Source of the DNA: RPQJ01 sp963696545
GTDB lineage: Bacteria > Pseudomonadota > Gammaproteobacteria > Steroidobacterales > Steroidobacteraceae
Assembly (NCBI GenBank): GCA_963696545.1
Contig: CAVOKQ010000012.1
Coordinates: 248,001-312,000, forward strand
DNA length: 64,000 nt
Direction of reading: 5' to 3'
Numbering within the stretch: position 1 is the stretch's first letter; each line of letters opens with the position of its first letter. Both the position numbers and the translations under genes were made by a program. Positions 38,397 to 47,892 of this stretch are shown in pieces. The notes below the pieces were generated by a model. The model searched no databases, was not told the origin of the DNA, and saw only the letters and a list, made by a program, of their open reading frames with translations.

Positions 38397-39446
38397 ATGT
38401 TGCGCGCGAACTTCCACTACGAGCTGCCCGAAGAGCTGGTCGCGCAACACCCGACTGCGCGTCGCCGCGACAGTCGTCTGCTGCACCTCGATGGCGCGAG
38501 CGGCTCCGTCCAGGACCGCCAGTTCGTCGATCTCCCGCAGTTGCTGCGCGCCGGTGACCTGCTGGTGTTCAACGACACGCGCGTCGTTCCGGCGCGGCTG
38601 CACGGCCACAAGGACACGGGTGGGCGGGTCGAGATCCTGCTCGAGCGCGTGATCGAGGGCGGGCGAGTCGCGGTACAGCTGCGCTCAAGCAAGCCGCCGG
38701 CGACCGGGTCGCAGATCCAGCTGCCGGACGGAACGCGGCTCACCGTCGCCGGCCGTGCCGACGAGTTCTGGTTGCTCGATTTCCAGGAGGAACCGGGCGC
38801 GGTTTTCGAGCGATGCGGCGCAATGCCGCTGCCGCCTTACATGAAGCGCGCCGCGGACGACTCGGATCGTGATCGCTACCAGACCGTATATGCGCGTGAA
38901 CCGGGGGCCGTGGCGGCTCCGACGGCCGGACTGCATTTCGACGCCGAGCTGCTCGCCGCCTGCGGGCAGGCAGGCGTGGCGAGTGCGCACGTTACGCTGC
39001 ACGTCGGCGCGGGCACCTTCCAACCGGTGCGGGCCGACGACGTGCGCGATCATCGCATGCACGCCGAGCGCGCGGTCGTGCCGGGTTCCGTCTGCGACGC
39101 CGTCAGCGCCTGCCGTGCCAGGGGCGGTCGCGTCGTGGCCGTTGGTACAACCGCCGTCCGGGCGCTGGAGGCCGCTGCTGAAGCAGGCGCGCTCGCGCCG
39201 TACGCGGGCGACACGCGCATCTTCATCACGCCAGGCTATCGTTTTCGCGTCGTGGACGCGCTGGTGACCAATTTCCACCTGCCCGAATCCACGCTGCTGA
39301 TGCTGGTATCTGCGTTCGCGGGCCGTGAAAAGGTGCTCGCTGCCTACCGCCACGCCGTCGAGCGGCGTTACCGGTTCTTCAGCTACGGCGATGCGATGTT
39401 CGTCGAGCCCGATCCGTCGGCGCTTGCGCCGCGCGGAGGCGCGTGA
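38397..39446 (+). CDS. queA: S-adenosylmethionine:tRNA ribosyltransferase-isomerase
   Basis: A 349-residue enzyme that transfers the ribosyl part of AdoMet to 7-aminomethyl-7-deazaguanine in tRNA, giving epoxyqueuosine. Family segments are FHYELPEELVAQHPT, DLLVFNDTRVVPARL, YQTVYAREPGAVAAPTAGLHF and FHLPESTLLMLVSAFAG. The frame is intact. Its TGA overlaps the ATG of tgt by one base (TGATG), so the two enzymes of one pathway are translationally coupled. Confidence 0.96.
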   Translation: MLRANFHYELPEELVAQHPTARRRDSRLLHLDGASGSVQDRQFVDLPQLLRAGDLLVFNDTRVVPARLHGHKDTGGRVEILLERVIEGGRVAVQLRSSKPPATGSQIQLPDGTRLTVAGRADEFWLLDFQEEPGAVFERCGAMPLPPYMKRAADDSDRDRYQTVYAREPGAVAAPTAGLHFDAELLAACGQAGVASAHVTLHVGAGTFQPVRADDVRDHRMHAERAVVPGSVCDAVSACRARGGRVVAVGTTAVRALEAAAEAGALAPYAGDTRIFITPGYRFRVVDALVTNFHLPESTLLMLVSAFAGREKVLAAYRHAVERRYRFFSYGDAMFVEPDPSALAPRGGA

Positions 39447-40594
39447 TGTTCGATGTGCTGTCATCCGAGTGGAGCAGCACGGCGCGGCAGGTTGAGCCTG
39501 CGTCGCGGCACGGTGGAGACGCCTGTGTTCATGCCGGTCGGAACCTACGGCACCGTGAAGGCGATGACGCCGGAGGAACTGACCGGGCTCGGGCGCCGAG
39601 ATCATCCTCGGCAACACGTTCCACCTGATGCTGCGCCCGGGGACCGAGGTGGTCCGGGCCCACGGCGGCCTGCACGGCTTCATGCACTGGCGCGGCCCGA
39701 TCCTCACGGACTCCGGCGGCTTCCAGGTCTTCAGCCTCGCGGATCTGCGCAAGCTGACGGAGGAGGGTGTCCGGTTCCGTTCGCCGATGGACGGCGACCT
39801 GGTGTTCCTCAGCCCCGAGAGATCGATGCAGGTGCAGACGGCGCTCGACTCCGACATCGTGATGGTCTTCGACGAGTGCCCGCCTATCCGGCGACCGAGG
39901 CTGAGGCGCGGCAGTCGATGGAACTGTCGATGCGCTGGGCTCGGCGCAGCCGTGATGCCTTTCGCGACCTCGGCAGCCCGAACGCGCTGTTCGGCATCGT
40001 GCAGGGCGGCACGCACCTGCCGCTGCGGCTCGAGTCCATCGAGGCGCTGCGCGGTATCGGCTTCGACGGCTACGCGATCGGGCGGCCTCGCGGTCGGCGA
40101 ACCGGCCGACGAGCGCAACGCGCGTGCTGGACGCGCTCGAGCCGCACCTGCCAGCCGGACCGCCCGCGCTACCTGATGGGCGTCGGCACGCCGGCGGACA
40201 TCGTCCAGGCCGTCGCCCGGGGCATCGACATGTTCGACTGCGTGATGCCGACCCGGAACGCCCGCAACGGCCACCTGTTCACCAGCGAGGGCGTGGTCAG
40301 GATCCGCAATGCCGCGCACCAGCGACGATACGCGCCCGCTGGACCCGGCCTGCGACTGCTACACCTGCCGCAACTACTCCCGCGCCTACCTGCGCCATCT
40401 CGACCGGTGCAACGAGATCCTCGGGGCGCGGCTCAACACGATCCACAACCTGCGCTTCTACCTGGCGCTGATGGCCCGGATCCGGGGCGCAATCGAGCAG
40501 CGGGACCTACGGTCGATTTGTCGGCCGATTTCCTGGCCGGCCCGGAGGGACTGGCCGTTCCGGGCGGCAGTCGGAGCCGGCCCTCGGGCTATAA
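39446..40594 (+). CDS. tgt: tRNA-guanine transglycosylase, multiply frameshifted
   Basis: Exchanges guanine-34 of target tRNAs for preQ1, the first tRNA step of queuosine synthesis. TIM-barrel motifs are all present: RRGTVETPVFMPVGTYGTVK, NTFHLMLRPG, ILTDSGGFQVFSLADL, MVFDEC (catalytic Asp), GIVQGG and the nucleophile segment GIDMFDCVMPTRNARNG, then the zinc site CDCYTCRNYSRAYLRHL. At least six single-base indels occur between 39485 and 40510. The 3' end is approximate because the last indel hides the true stop. Confidence 0.92.
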
Positions 40595-40626
40595 TCCGCC
40601 CCTTTTGGGTGGCCCCGATCGGGGCC
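40590..40626 (+). promoter_or_regulatory. Possible yajC promoter -10 and leader palindrome
   Basis: TATAAT at 40590-40595 is a perfect -10 hexamer, but no -35 is evident. It would start a leader containing the perfect palindrome GGCCCC-GATC-GGGGCC at 40611-40626, 19 bases before the yajC start and just before its AGGAG ribosome site. Confidence 0.4.
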
Positions 40627-40644
40627 CGCTACAGGAGTTTCCTG

Positions 40645-40975
40645 ATGGACTTTTTCATCCCGGGCGCATGGGCGCAGGCCGCGGGCGGCCCGCAGCCGAA
40701 CCCGTTGATGCAGCTGCTGCCGCTGATCCTGATTTTCGTGGTTTTCTATTTCCTGCTGATCCGTCCGCAGGCCGAAGCGCGCCAAGGAGCACAAGGCGAT
40801 GGTCGCGGCGCTCGCGACCGGTGACGAGGTCGTGACGGGCGGCGGCATCCTCGGCAAGGTGACCGAGGCGGGCGAGCAGTTCCTGACGGTCGAGGTCGCC
40901 GAGGGCGTGCAGGTCAAGGTCCAGCGCCACACCGTGTCGAGCGTCATGCCCAAGGGCACGTTGAAGAGCGCCTGA
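40645..40975 (+). CDS. yajC: Sec translocon accessory protein YajC, frameshifted
   Basis: A small inner-membrane partner of SecDF, about 110 codons. The single transmembrane helix is LLPLILIFVVFYFLLIRPQ, followed by the conserved KEHKAMVAALATGDEVVTGGGILGKV. The ATG at 40645 follows AGGAG. One indel near 40783 separates the helix from the cytoplasmic domain. Standard position between tgt and secD. Confidence 0.94.
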
Positions 40976-40994
40976 GCCCGAGGGGAGCCTGACA

Positions 40995-42849
40995 ATGCAC
41001 ACTTTCCGGCCTGGAAGATCTGGCTGGTCGCCATCGTCTTGCTGGTGGCCCTGCTGCTGTCGCTGCCGAACGTGTTCGGCGAGGGGCCTGCGCTCCAGCT
41101 GTCGCGCAACGATCGCACCGCGTTCAACGACCAGACCCAGGCGGCGGTGACCGGCATCCTGGCCGGCAAGAGCATCCCGGTCGACGCCGAGTACCTCGAG
41201 GGCGACCGCCTGATGCTGCGATTCGACACCGTCGAGAGCGGCTGCAGGCGCGCGATGCGATCCGCGCGGCCGCGCCGCGGGACTACCTGATCGCGCTGTC
41301 GCAGGCCTCGCGCATGCCGGGGTGGATGCGCGAGCTCGGCTTGAAGCCGATGAGCCTGGGCCTCGACCTGCGCGGCGGCGTGTACTTCCTGTTCGAGGTG
41401 GACATCAGGGCGCCGTCACGCAGCTGCTGCAGAGCATGGAACGGGATTTCCGCACGCTGCTCCGCGACGAGCGCATCCCGTTCACCGGCATGCAGTCGAA
41501 CGGCACAGAACGGTGGAGATCCAGCTGCCGTCCGGGGCCGATGCCGAGAGGGTCGCGGCACTGCTGCGCAAACAGGACCCGAACGTCAGGCTGGAGGTCG
41601 ACACGCTCGGCGACGGCGGGTCGGTCGCCGTCACGCTGACGCCGGAGCGCATCAAGGAACGCCAGGACTTTGCGATCCAGCAGAACATCACGACACTGCG
41701 CAACCGCGTCAACGAGCTCGGCGTGACCGAGCCGATGGTCGCCCGGCAGGGCGTCGACCGCATCGTCGTACAGCTGCCGGGCGTGCAGGACCCGAACGAG
41801 GCGTTGCGCGTGCTCGGTGCGACCGCGACGCTCGAGTTCCGGCTGGTCGACGATCAGAACGACCCGATCGAGGCCGAGCGCACGAAACGCACGCCGCTCG
41901 GCTCGAAGCTGTACCACACGCCGCGAGAACCGGCCGGTGCTGCTGAAGCGCGACCTGATCGTGTCGGGCGAGCAGCTCGTGGACGCTAGCTCGGGATTCC
42001 AGGAAGGGCAGCCAGCGGTGTACGTGAGGCTCGACGCGCGCGGCGCGCCCAGATGCTGCAGACGACCCGCGAAAACCTCGGCCGCCCGATGTCGGTCGTG
42101 TTCATCGAGAAGAAGCGGGTCAAGCAGGACGAGCCCTGCAACGGCACGCGGGCCGGTGCGGAGTGCACCGAGGAGCAGGTGATCAGCGTCGCGACGATTC
42201 GCGGCGTCTTCAGCAGCAACTTCCAGATCACCGGGCTGCTGGCCGGCGAAGCGCGCGAGCTCGCGCTGCTGCTGCGCGCCGGGTCGCTGGCCGCGCCGCT
42301 CTACATCGTCGAGCAGCGCACCGTCGGCCCGAGCCTCGGCCAGGACAACATCGACCGCGGCGTGCGCGCGCTGGTGATCGGACTGCTCGCGACGTTCGTC
42401 TTCATGGCGCTGTACTACAAGAAGTTCGGCTTGATCGCAAACGTCGTGCTGCTGTCGAACGTCGTGCTGCTCGCGGCGCTGCTGTCGATGCTGCAGGCGT
42501 CGCTGTCGCTGCCGGGCATCGCGGGCATCGTGCTGACGGTCGGCATGGCCGTGGACGCGAACATGCTGATCTTCGAGCGCATCCGCGAGGAATTGCGCAA
42601 CGGCATGAGCCCGCACGCGGCGATCGGCGCCGGCTTCGAGAAGGCGTTCTCCGCGATCGCGGACTCGAACATCACGACGCTGATCGCCGGCATCGTGCTG
42701 TTCACGTTCGGCACGGGCCCGGTGCGCGGCTTCGCGGTCGTGCTCTCGCTCGGCATCCTGACGTCGATGTTCACGGCGCTGGTCGGCAGCCGCGCGTTCA
42801 TCCACCTGCTCTGGGGGCGCAGCGCAAGCTCGAAGCGCTCTCGATCTGA
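40995..42849 (+). CDS. secD: Protein translocase subunit SecD, frameshifted
   Basis: RND-like inner-membrane subunit that uses the proton gradient to drive late steps of protein export. About 618 codons, as in E. coli. N-terminal helix WKIWLVAIVLLVALLLSLP, periplasmic P1 domain with MSLGLDLRGGVYFLFEV and RNRVNELGVTEPMVARQG, and the transmembrane block GIVLTVGMAVDANMLIFERI with SNITTLIAGIVLFTFGTGPVRGFA. Six or seven single-base indels fall between 41000 and 42050, with a last one near 42820. After this point the window is nearly free of indels. Confidence 0.94.
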
Positions 42850-42861
42850 GGAGCCCACGCC

Positions 42862-43797
42862 ATGGAATTTTTCCACAAGAAGACCAGCTACCCGTTCATG
42901 GCCACCCGCAAGCGGTGGTACATGGTTTCGGCGATCCTGATGCTCGTGTCGCTCGGATCGCTTGCGGTGCGCGGGCTGAACTTCGGCATCGACTTCACCG
43001 GCGGCGTGGTGATGGAGTTCGCGTTCCCGCAGGCGGCGGACCTCGAGAAGGTGCGCGGTGAGCTCGACAAGGCGGGTTTCGGCGATGCGGCGGTGCAGAG
43101 CTTCGGCACTGCCAATGACGTGCTGGTCCGGCTGCTGCCGAAGGGCAAGCAGGACGTCAACCTGATCGGCCAGCAGGTGCTGGCGGCGATCCATGCGTCC
43201 GACCCCGGAGTCGAGCTGCGCCGCACCGAGGTCGTGGGCCCGCAGGTCGGCCAGGAACTCGCCGAGAAGGGCGCATTGGCGGTGCTGTTCACGTTCCTGC
43301 TGATCCTTGCGTACGTGGCGATCCGCTTCCAGTGGAAGCTCGGCGTCGGCGCGATCGTGGCTGCATTGCACGACCCGATCATCATCCTCGGGTTCTTCTC
43401 GGTCACGGGCATGGTGTTCGACCTGCCGGTGCTGGCGGCGATCCTCGCGGTGATCGGCTACTCGTTGAACGACACGGTCGTGGTGTTCGACCGGATCCGC
43501 GAGCGCTTCCTGTCGATGCGCAAGGGAACCCCGGAGCAGGTGATCGACTCGGCGATCAACGAGACGCTCTCGCGAACGATCATGACCAGCTTCACGACGA
43601 TGATCATGGTGCTGGCACTGCTGTTCTTCGGTGGCGAGATCCTGCGCGGCTTCTCGACGGCGCTGACGATCGGCATCGTGGTCGGCACGTACTCGTCGAT
43701 CTACATCGCCAGCGCGCTGGCGCTGGACCTGAAGCTCACAGGGAAGGACCTGCTGCCGGTGCAGCGGGAGAAAGACGCTGTGGACGACATGCCCTGA
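42862..43797 (+). CDS. secF: Protein translocase subunit SecF
   Basis: A 311-residue six-helix inner-membrane protein that pairs with SecD. FGIDFTGGVVMEF is in the periplasmic domain after helix 1; GYSLNDTVVVFDRIRE and NETLSRTIMTSFTTMIMV are the conserved transmembrane segments carrying the proton-relay residues. The frame is intact. It starts 12 bases after secD. A 16-base palindrome (CCGCGAGG/CCTCGCGG, 43800-43815) directly follows the stop. Confidence 0.96.
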   Translation: MEFFHKKTSYPFMATRKRWYMVSAILMLVSLGSLAVRGLNFGIDFTGGVVMEFAFPQAADLEKVRGELDKAGFGDAAVQSFGTANDVLVRLLPKGKQDVNLIGQQVLAAIHASDPGVELRRTEVVGPQVGQELAEKGALAVLFTFLLILAYVAIRFQWKLGVGAIVAALHDPIIILGFFSVTGMVFDLPVLAAILAVIGYSLNDTVVVFDRIRERFLSMRKGTPEQVIDSAINETLSRTIMTSFTTMIMVLALLFFGGEILRGFSTALTIGIVVGTYSSIYIASALALDLKLTGKDLLPVQREKDAVDDMP

Positions 43798-43840
43798 GGC
43801 CGCGAGGCCTCGCGGGCACAGGGTCTGAGGAGCCGTTGCC

Positions 43841-44815
43841 GTGACCGAACTGGTCTGGGTGGGATTCCTCGTCCTGTTCCTGGCGCTGCTGTTCCTGGAC
43901 CTGAGCGTCCTGCACCGCGAGGCGGCCGAGCTCTCGGTCCGCCAGGCGCTGTTCTGGACGCTCGTCTGGGTCAGCGTCGCGTTTTCGTTCACTTTCGTGG
44001 TCTACGGGCTCTACGAGCACGGCTGGTTCGGGTTCGTGCCGGGGCCGGGCGTGGCCGACGGGACCGACGCGGTCGTGCAGTTCGTCACCGGCTACCTGCT
44101 CGAGTGGTCGTTGTCGGTCGACAACATCTTCGTGATCGCGCTGATCTTCGCGTACCTGAAGATCCCCACGCTGTACCAGTACCGCGTTCTGTTCTGGGGC
44201 ATCGTCGGCGCGATCGTGCTGCGCGGCCTGATGATCCTCGCCGGCGCGGCGCTGCTCAGGCACTTCGACTGGATGTTCTACGTGTTCGGCGCAATCCTGC
44301 TGCTGTCGGCGCTGCGCATGCTGCGCAACGACGATGAGGAGCGCGATTTCGGCTCGAGCTTTCCAGCGAGGCTGGTGCGGCGGTTCGTGCCGGTGACCGA
44401 CATCATCGATCGGGCGCGGTTCTTCGTGCGCCGCGATGGGCAGCTCTACGCCACGCCGCTGTTCGTCGCGCTGATCATGGTCGAACTCACGGACGTCGTG
44501 TTCGCCGTGGACAGCATCCCGGCGATCCTCGCCATCACGCGCGACCCGTTCCTCGTGTTCACGTCGAACGCGTTCGCGATCCTCGGCCTGCGCTCGCTGT
44601 ACTTCGCCGTGGCCGGGCTGATGGCGATGTTCCGCTACCTGCGCTACAGCCTGGTGCTGATCCTGGCGTTCGTCGGCGTGAAGATGCTGCTGGTGGGCAG
44701 GTACCACGTCCCCAACATGGTCTCTCTGGGCATCATCGTGGGAACGCTGGCGGGCGGCATCGTCGCGTCACTGATCGCGACGAAGTTCGAGCAGAGGCTG
44801 GCCCGGCGCGGATAG
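43841..44815 (+). CDS. TerC/Alx-family membrane protein
   Basis: A 324-residue inner-membrane protein with about nine helices. The family acids in transmembrane helices are present: LLEWSLSVDNIFVIALIF near residue 90 and MVELTDVVFAVDSIPAILAIT near residue 210. Members such as Alx and MntY-like TerC proteins have been tied to manganese export and metal loading of exported proteins. No yybP-ykoY-type riboswitch is visible in the short 43-base space upstream. The GTG at 43841 is the start. Confidence 0.9.
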   Translation: MTELVWVGFLVLFLALLFLDLSVLHREAAELSVRQALFWTLVWVSVAFSFTFVVYGLYEHGWFGFVPGPGVADGTDAVVQFVTGYLLEWSLSVDNIFVIALIFAYLKIPTLYQYRVLFWGIVGAIVLRGLMILAGAALLRHFDWMFYVFGAILLLSALRMLRNDDEERDFGSSFPARLVRRFVPVTDIIDRARFFVRRDGQLYATPLFVALIMVELTDVVFAVDSIPAILAITRDPFLVFTSNAFAILGLRSLYFAVAGLMAMFRYLRYSLVLILAFVGVKMLLVGRYHVPNMVSLGIIVGTLAGGIVASLIATKFEQRLARRG

Positions 44816-44858
44816 CGCCGCCTCGATCGGGCGGCGCGACGCACGCGGCCCCGCTCTC

Positions 44859-46310
44859 TCAGCGTCCGGCCTTGCGCAACTCGCTGTGGCGGAAGCCGTA
44901 GAAGACGTAGATCAGGAATCCGATGATGGTCCAGGCCAGCAGGCGCACCCAGGTGTCGTGCGGCAGCGAAGCCATCATGCCGGAGCAGATCAGCGCCCCT
45001 GCTATGCAGACGAACCACGGGGCCGGAACTTTGAACGGGCGCTTCAGGTCGGGCCGCGTGTAGCGCAGCACCAGCACGCCGATGCAGACGGTCGCGAAGG
45101 CGAGCAGCGTGCCGATCGACACGAGTTCACCGAGGATCGTGACCGGGAACAGGCCTGCGATCAGTGCCGCAAGCGATCCGGTGATCAGCGTACCCACGTA
45201 CGGTGTCCGGTGCGTCGGGTGCACCTTGCGGAACAGGGGTGGGAGCAGTCCGTCACGTGACATCGCGTAGAAGATGCGCGGCTGTCCGAGCATCATCACC
45301 AGCATCACCGAGGTCATGCCCGCGATCGCGCCAAGCTTGATCCAGCCCGCGAGCCAGGCGAGCTCCGGGTGCAGGTCGAGAGCGACCGCGATCGGCGCCG
45401 GAGAGTTCAGCTGCGAGTAGTGCACCATCCCGGTCAGCACCGCGGACACGGCGACGTAGAGCACGGTGCAGACTGCGAGGCTCGCCAGGATCCCGACCGG
45501 CATGTCGCGCTGCGGGTTCTTCGCCTCCTGCGCGGCGGTCGAGACCGCATCGAAGCCGATATAGGCGAAGAAGATGATGCCCGCGGCCTGCACGACGCCA
45601 CTCCAGCCGAACTTGCCGAACTCGCCGGTGTTCGCCGGGATGAATGGCGTCCAGTTGGCCCCGTCCACGACCCACATGCCGAAGCCGATGAACAGCACGA
45701 TCACGGTGACCTTGATCGCCACCACGATCGAGTTGAAGCGCGCCGACTGGTGGATCCCGACGTAGCAGAGGGCGGTGATCGCGGCGATGACGAGCACTGC
45801 CGGCAGATTGACTATCGCGCCGGTACGCACGATCTCGAAGTGGGTCGCGCCCTTGGTGAACGGCGCATTGGTCAGCGCGTCCGGCAGCATGATGCCGAAC
45901 TGCTCGACGAGGCTCACGACATAGCCCGACCAGCCGACCGCGACGGTGGCTGCGGCAAACAGGTATTCGAGGATCAGGTTCCAGCCGATGAACCAGGCTA
46001 CGCCCTCGCCGAGGGTCGCATAAGAGTATGAGTACGCGCTGCCCGAGACCGGAATCATCGACGCGAACTCCGCGTAGCAGAGGCCCGCGAGCGCGCAGCC
46101 GAGCCCGGCGATCAGGAACGACACCACCAGCGCCGGGCCGGCGTGGTTTGCGGCGGCCGTACCGGTCAGCACGAAAATACCCGTGCCAATGATCGCTCCG
46201 ATGCCGAGCAGCACCAGGGCGCGGGCATCGAGCGTGCGCTTGAGTTCGTTCGCGTCGTCGGCCTCGTGCAGTTCGCCGATCGGCTTGGTCGAAAACAGGC
46301 GCTTCGGCAT
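44859..46310 (-). CDS. APC-family amino acid permease (cationic amino acid transporter type)
   Basis: A 483-residue inner-membrane transporter with 12-13 helices. The first helix holds the unwound substrate loop GIGAIIGTGIFVLTG; later family segments are GSAYSYSYATLGEGVAWFIGWNLILEY and FFAYIGFDAVSTAAQEAKNPQRDMP, which is typical of the CAT/YhdG branch that carries basic or varied amino acids. The ATG at 46310 (MPKRLFSTKP) is used because the frame further upstream overlaps suhB. It lies three bases after suhB on the same strand. Confidence 0.9.
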   Translation of the reverse strand: MPKRLFSTKPIGELHEADDANELKRTLDARALVLLGIGAIIGTGIFVLTGTAAANHAGPALVVSFLIAGLGCALAGLCYAEFASMIPVSGSAYSYSYATLGEGVAWFIGWNLILEYLFAAATVAVGWSGYVVSLVEQFGIMLPDALTNAPFTKGATHFEIVRTGAIVNLPAVLVIAAITALCYVGIHQSARFNSIVVAIKVTVIVLFIGFGMWVVDGANWTPFIPANTGEFGKFGWSGVVQAAGIIFFAYIGFDAVSTAAQEAKNPQRDMPVGILASLAVCTVLYVAVSAVLTGMVHYSQLNSPAPIAVALDLHPELAWLAGWIKLGAIAGMTSVMLVMMLGQPRIFYAMSRDGLLPPLFRKVHPTHRTPYVGTLITGSLAALIAGLFPVTILGELVSIGTLLAFATVCIGVLVLRYTRPDLKRPFKVPAPWFVCIAGALICSGMMASLPHDTWVRLLAWTIIGFLIYVFYGFRHSELRKAGR

Positions 46311-46312
46311 CG

Positions 46313-47113
46313 TCAGTCCTCTCGCAGTTCGGGCGGCACGAACGGCCGCAGGCACTCCACCATCGCTTCATACACTTTCGGCGTACCGGCGATCACGTTG
46401 CCGCCCTGCCGGTATTCGCCGCCGCTCAGCGTGCCGATGCGCCCGCCGGCCTCGGTAATCAACAGTGTCCCCGCGGCCGTGTCCCAGGCGTGCAGGCCGA
46501 TTTCCCAGAACCCGTCGATGCGGCCGGCTGCGACGTAGGCTAGGTCGAGCGCGGCCGCACCAGGGCGCCGGATGCCCGCCGTCTGCTGCATGATCGCCTT
46601 CAGCATCGCCAGGTACTCGTCGATCCAGCGGGCGTTGGCGCGGTAAGGGAATCCGGTGCCGATCAGCGCGCCCTCGAGAGCGTCCTGCTTGCTCACGCGG
46701 ATGCGCTTGCCGTCGACCTGGGCGCCGTCGCCGCGCGAGGCCGTGAACAGTTCCTGCCGCATCGGGTCGTACACCACCGCGTGCTCGAGCCGGCCCCGGT
46801 ACTCGCAGGCCAGCGAGACGGCGAACACCGGGAAGCCGTGCAGGAAGTTCGTCGTGCCGTCGAGCGGGTCGATGATCCAGATGAACTCGTCGCCGCCGCT
46901 GCGGCCGCTCTCCTCGCCGAGGAAGCCGTGGTCGGGGTGCGTGCGCCGGATCGTCTCGATGATGTCGCGCTCGGCCATCTGGTCGATTTCGCTGACGAAG
47001 TCGTTACGGCTCTTGGAGCGGACGCCGAGCGTCGGAACCCGGTCCACGTTGCGCACGATCAGGTCGCCGGCGCGGCGCGCAGCGCGGACGGCGATGTTGA
47101 GTAGCGGTTGCAT
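46313..47113 (-). CDS. suhB: Inositol monophosphatase family protein SuhB
   Basis: A 266-residue metal-dependent phosphatase. The metal sites are GFLGEESG and WIIDPLDGTTNF, with the third Asp in HAWDTAAGTLLITEAGG. In enterobacteria SuhB also joins the Nus complex in rRNA transcription. Here it is divergent from trmJ with 23 bases between the starts, an arrangement common in gammaproteobacteria. The frame is intact. Confidence 0.93.
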   Translation of the reverse strand: MQPLLNIAVRAARRAGDLIVRNVDRVPTLGVRSKSRNDFVSEIDQMAERDIIETIRRTHPDHGFLGEESGRSGGDEFIWIIDPLDGTTNFLHGFPVFAVSLACEYRGRLEHAVVYDPMRQELFTASRGDGAQVDGKRIRVSKQDALEGALIGTGFPYRANARWIDEYLAMLKAIMQQTAGIRRPGAAALDLAYVAAGRIDGFWEIGLHAWDTAAGTLLITEAGGRIGTLSGGEYRQGGNVIAGTPKVYEAMVECLRPFVPPELRED

Positions 47114-47136
47114 GCGGGCGGCTAGAATAGCAGAGC

Positions 47137-47892
47137 ATGTCCGTGAACATCGTCCTCGTAGGCATCTCGCACCCGGGCAACATCGGCTCCGCCGCCCGGG
47201 CAATGAAGAACATGGGGCTCGACCGGCTGCGCCTGGTGGCCCCGGAGCGTTTCCCTGCGACCGAGGCGACGGTCATGGCCGCGGGGGCGGACGACGTGCT
47301 GCAGAAGGCGCAGATCTTTGCGGACGTGTCGAGCGCGGTCGCCGACTGCGGACTGCTGGTGGGGACGACGGCCCGGTCGCGACACCTGCCGTGGCGGGTC
47401 GTCGAGCCGCGCGAGGCCGCACGGGAGATCGCAGCGGCGTCTGCGACCGGTGAGGTGGCGATCCTGTTCGGTGCGGAGCGCACCGGTCTCTCGAACGAGG
47501 ACATCGAGCACTGCCAGCTGCTGCTCAGCATTCCGACCGGGACCGAGTATGCGTCGTTGAACGTCGCGATGGCCGTCCAGGTCGTCGCCTACGAGGTGCT
47601 GCTCGCGCTGCGTGGCGAGGAGGATGCGGCCGCGGCGGCACGCGGCATCGCGCTCGCGAGCGCCACCGAGATGCAGCGCTTCTACGAGCACCTCGAGCAG
47701 GTGCTGGACGAGGTCGACTTCCGGGACCGGACCGGCGAGGGTCACCTGATGGCCCGTATCCGCCGGCTGTTCAATCGCGCGGTACTGGACCAGAACGAAG
47801 TCCACATCCTGCGCGGGATCCTGACCGCGGTGCAGGGCAGGCGACGTCGCGCGGGCGACCCGCACGCGCCGCGACCGGACGATCCGCGATGA
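47137..47892 (+). CDS. trmJ: tRNA (Cm32/Um32) 2'-O-methyltransferase
   Basis: A 251-residue SPOUT-class methyltransferase acting on residue 32 of several tRNAs. The start VNIVLVGISHPGNIGSAARAMKNMG, then FGAERTGLSNEDIEHC and IPTGTEYASLNVAMAVQVVAYE form the trefoil-knot AdoMet site. Its stop overlaps the start of the cysteine desulfurase gene by four bases (ATGA). Confidence 0.95.
   Translation: MSVNIVLVGISHPGNIGSAARAMKNMGLDRLRLVAPERFPATEATVMAAGADDVLQKAQIFADVSSAVADCGLLVGTTARSRHLPWRVVEPREAAREIAAASATGEVAILFGAERTGLSNEDIEHCQLLLSIPTGTEYASLNVAMAVQVVAYEVLLALRGEEDAAAAARGIALASATEMQRFYEHLEQVLDEVDFRDRTGEGHLMARIRRLFNRAVLDQNEVHILRGILTAVQGRRRRAGDPHAPRPDDPR

Noticed and set aside
40085..40850. Programmed frameshifting in tgt, yajC or secD
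   Set aside because: No slippery heptamer with downstream structure at the sites, and the changes occur in many unrelated genes, including extra single bases; sequence error is simpler.
43800..43815. Palindrome between secF and the TerC gene as a terminator
   Set aside because: CCGCGAGG/CCTCGCGG has no loop bases and no T-run; it is noted only as a feature of the short gap.
43798..43840. A manganese/pH riboswitch upstream of the TerC/Alx-like gene
   Set aside because: Only 43 bases separate it from secF, too short for the yybP-ykoY aptamer, and none of its conserved bases are seen.
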